Source: Acidobacteriota bacterium (lineage in GTDB: Bacteria > Acidobacteriota > Terriglobia > 20CM-2-55-15). From it: a stretch of DNA of 6,254 nucleotides. The stretch covers positions 1 through 6,254 of the forward strand of contig QHXD01000278.1 in NCBI GenBank assembly GCA_003223895.1. Reading direction: 5' to 3'. This document shows positions 5,562 through 6,254 of this stretch, piece after piece. The notes under the pieces are model-generated. The model had not been told where the DNA came from, searched no databases, and saw nothing but the letters and a program-made list of their open reading frames with translations. Positions within the stretch are counted from its first letter, which is position 1, and every line of letters starts with the position of its first letter. The translations under genes and the position numbers were made by a program.

Positions 5562-6254
5562 ATGGTCAAGCTTCGCTTGCGGACCAAGTTTCTACTTTCT
5601 CTCTTGCTGGTGTCTTCCAGCGTCACCGGTGTCACGCTCTGGATGGTTGGTAGAACCGTCCGTATTCAACTCCGCAAAGAAATCGCAGAGAGCCTGCGCA
5701 ATTCGGTAACTGTATTCCGGGATTTTCAACGCCAGCGAGAAATCGGCCTGGCCGGCTCCGCGGAATTGCTGGCGAATCTTCCCAGCCTGAAAGCGCTGAT
5801 GACCACTCGGGACGCGGCCACCATCCAGGATGCGTCGGCCGACATTTGGCGCCTGGCGCCTAGCGACGTCTTTGTGCTCGCCGACCCTACGGGCAGAGTG
5901 ATGGCCATTCACACGACGATTCCGGGAATCACCCGGACCATCGCACAGGAGCTGCTCAAGGACTCCCTGGCAACGGACCAATCCAGCTATTGGTGGCACG
6001 GCGCGGGCCACCTTTACCAGGTCTTTTTGCGGCCTATCTACTTCGGAAGTCCGAAGGACGGAAGTGTGTTCGGCATGCTCGGAGTGGGACATGAAATTTC
6101 AGGCGAATTGGCTACGGAGGTTAGCCACGTTGCTTCGAGCGAAGTGGCCTTCTTCTATGGCAACACACTGATTGTCAGCACACTGGCGCCAGGACAAGAG
6201 TCCCAATTGGCACAGGTCACGCCGGCCGCATCCGATCTGTCAGAGTCCAGTCCG
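5562..6254 (+). CDS. Membrane sensor histidine kinase, N-terminal sensor part (3' end outside window)
   Basis: The frame runs 231 codons from ATG 5562 to the window edge without a stop. The product begins MVKLRLRTKF, followed by one transmembrane helix (about 10-30, LLSLLLVSSSVTGVTLWMVG), then a helical stretch (about 33-95, RKEIAESLRNSVTVFRDFQR) and a mixed alpha/beta domain with VFVLADPTGRVMAIHT (103-118) and LYQVFLRPIYFGSP, then FGMLGVGHEI (151-179). This arrangement resembles the periplasmic CACHE-like sensors found before HAMP, HisKA and HATPase domains in Acidobacteriota kinases. Those catalytic domains and the second membrane helix should lie beyond 6254 and are not visible, so 'histidine kinase' rests on the sensor similarity and on the response regulator gene just upstream. 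It would sense an extracytoplasmic signal of unknown identity and phosphorylate that regulator. Confidence 0.85.
   Translation, partial: MVKLRLRTKFLLSLLLVSSSVTGVTLWMVGRTVRIQLRKEIAESLRNSVTVFRDFQRQREIGLAGSAELLANLPSLKALMTTRDAATIQDASADIWRLAPSDVFVLADPTGRVMAIHTTIPGITRTIAQELLKDSLATDQSSYWWHGAGHLYQVFLRPIYFGSPKDGSVFGMLGVGHEISGELATEVSHVASSEVAFFYGNTLIVSTLAPGQESQLAQVTPAASDLSESSP

Noticed and set aside
5592..6092. 166-codon minus-strand open frame
   Set aside because: It is antisense to the sensor kinase frame, which has a clear membrane anchor, a ribosome binding site and operon context.

Overview
The window looks like a chromosome segment from an Acidobacteriota bacterium (Solibacter/Terriglobia-like), possibly an uncultured lineage. 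Three protein types point there: a very large TonB-dependent receptor with an N-terminal carboxypeptidase-regulatory-like domain and the LPLNGRD and EYGRSAGG motifs; the C-terminal tail of a WD40/TolB-propeller protein of the kind fused to Ser/Thr kinases in this phylum; and a PhoB-type regulator followed by a CACHE-like sensor kinase. This assignment comes from recognising motifs, not from a database search.

Layout. Positions 2-160 (+) hold the C-terminal end of a GNAT acetyltransferase, clearly AT-richer (about 41% GC by hand count) than the rest. It converges on the TonB-dependent receptor gene at 211-3339 (-), which fills half the window and has a GTG start with a good Shine-Dalgarno sequence. 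Immediately upstream of the receptor and divergent from it, 3396-3788 (+) is a headless tail of a propeller/kinase gene. Its recognisable homology begins right after an in-frame stop, only 57 bp from the receptor start. Positions 3789-4826 hold no convincing gene but are rich in structure: a long 30-bp-arm inverted repeat followed by T6 (3883-3978), a compound hairpin (4111-4148), and seven tandem copies of a 42-bp unit (4196-4487) whose last copy has turned into a terminator-like hairpin. A two-component operon follows: an OmpR/PhoB-family response regulator (4827-5504, +) and, 57 bp later, a membrane sensor histidine kinase (5562 to beyond the window end, +).

How the parts work together. 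The regulator and kinase almost certainly form one signalling pair, with the kinase sensing something outside the cytoplasm and phosphorylating Asp52 of the regulator. The receptor would import a substrate across the outer membrane; nothing in the sequence links it directly to the two-component system. The truncated propeller tail and the inverted repeat suggest that the 3.3-4.0 kb region has been rearranged. The 42-bp array is the least explained element: it is either an intergenic repeat/regulatory array or a short repeat protein, and the evidence for each is set out below.
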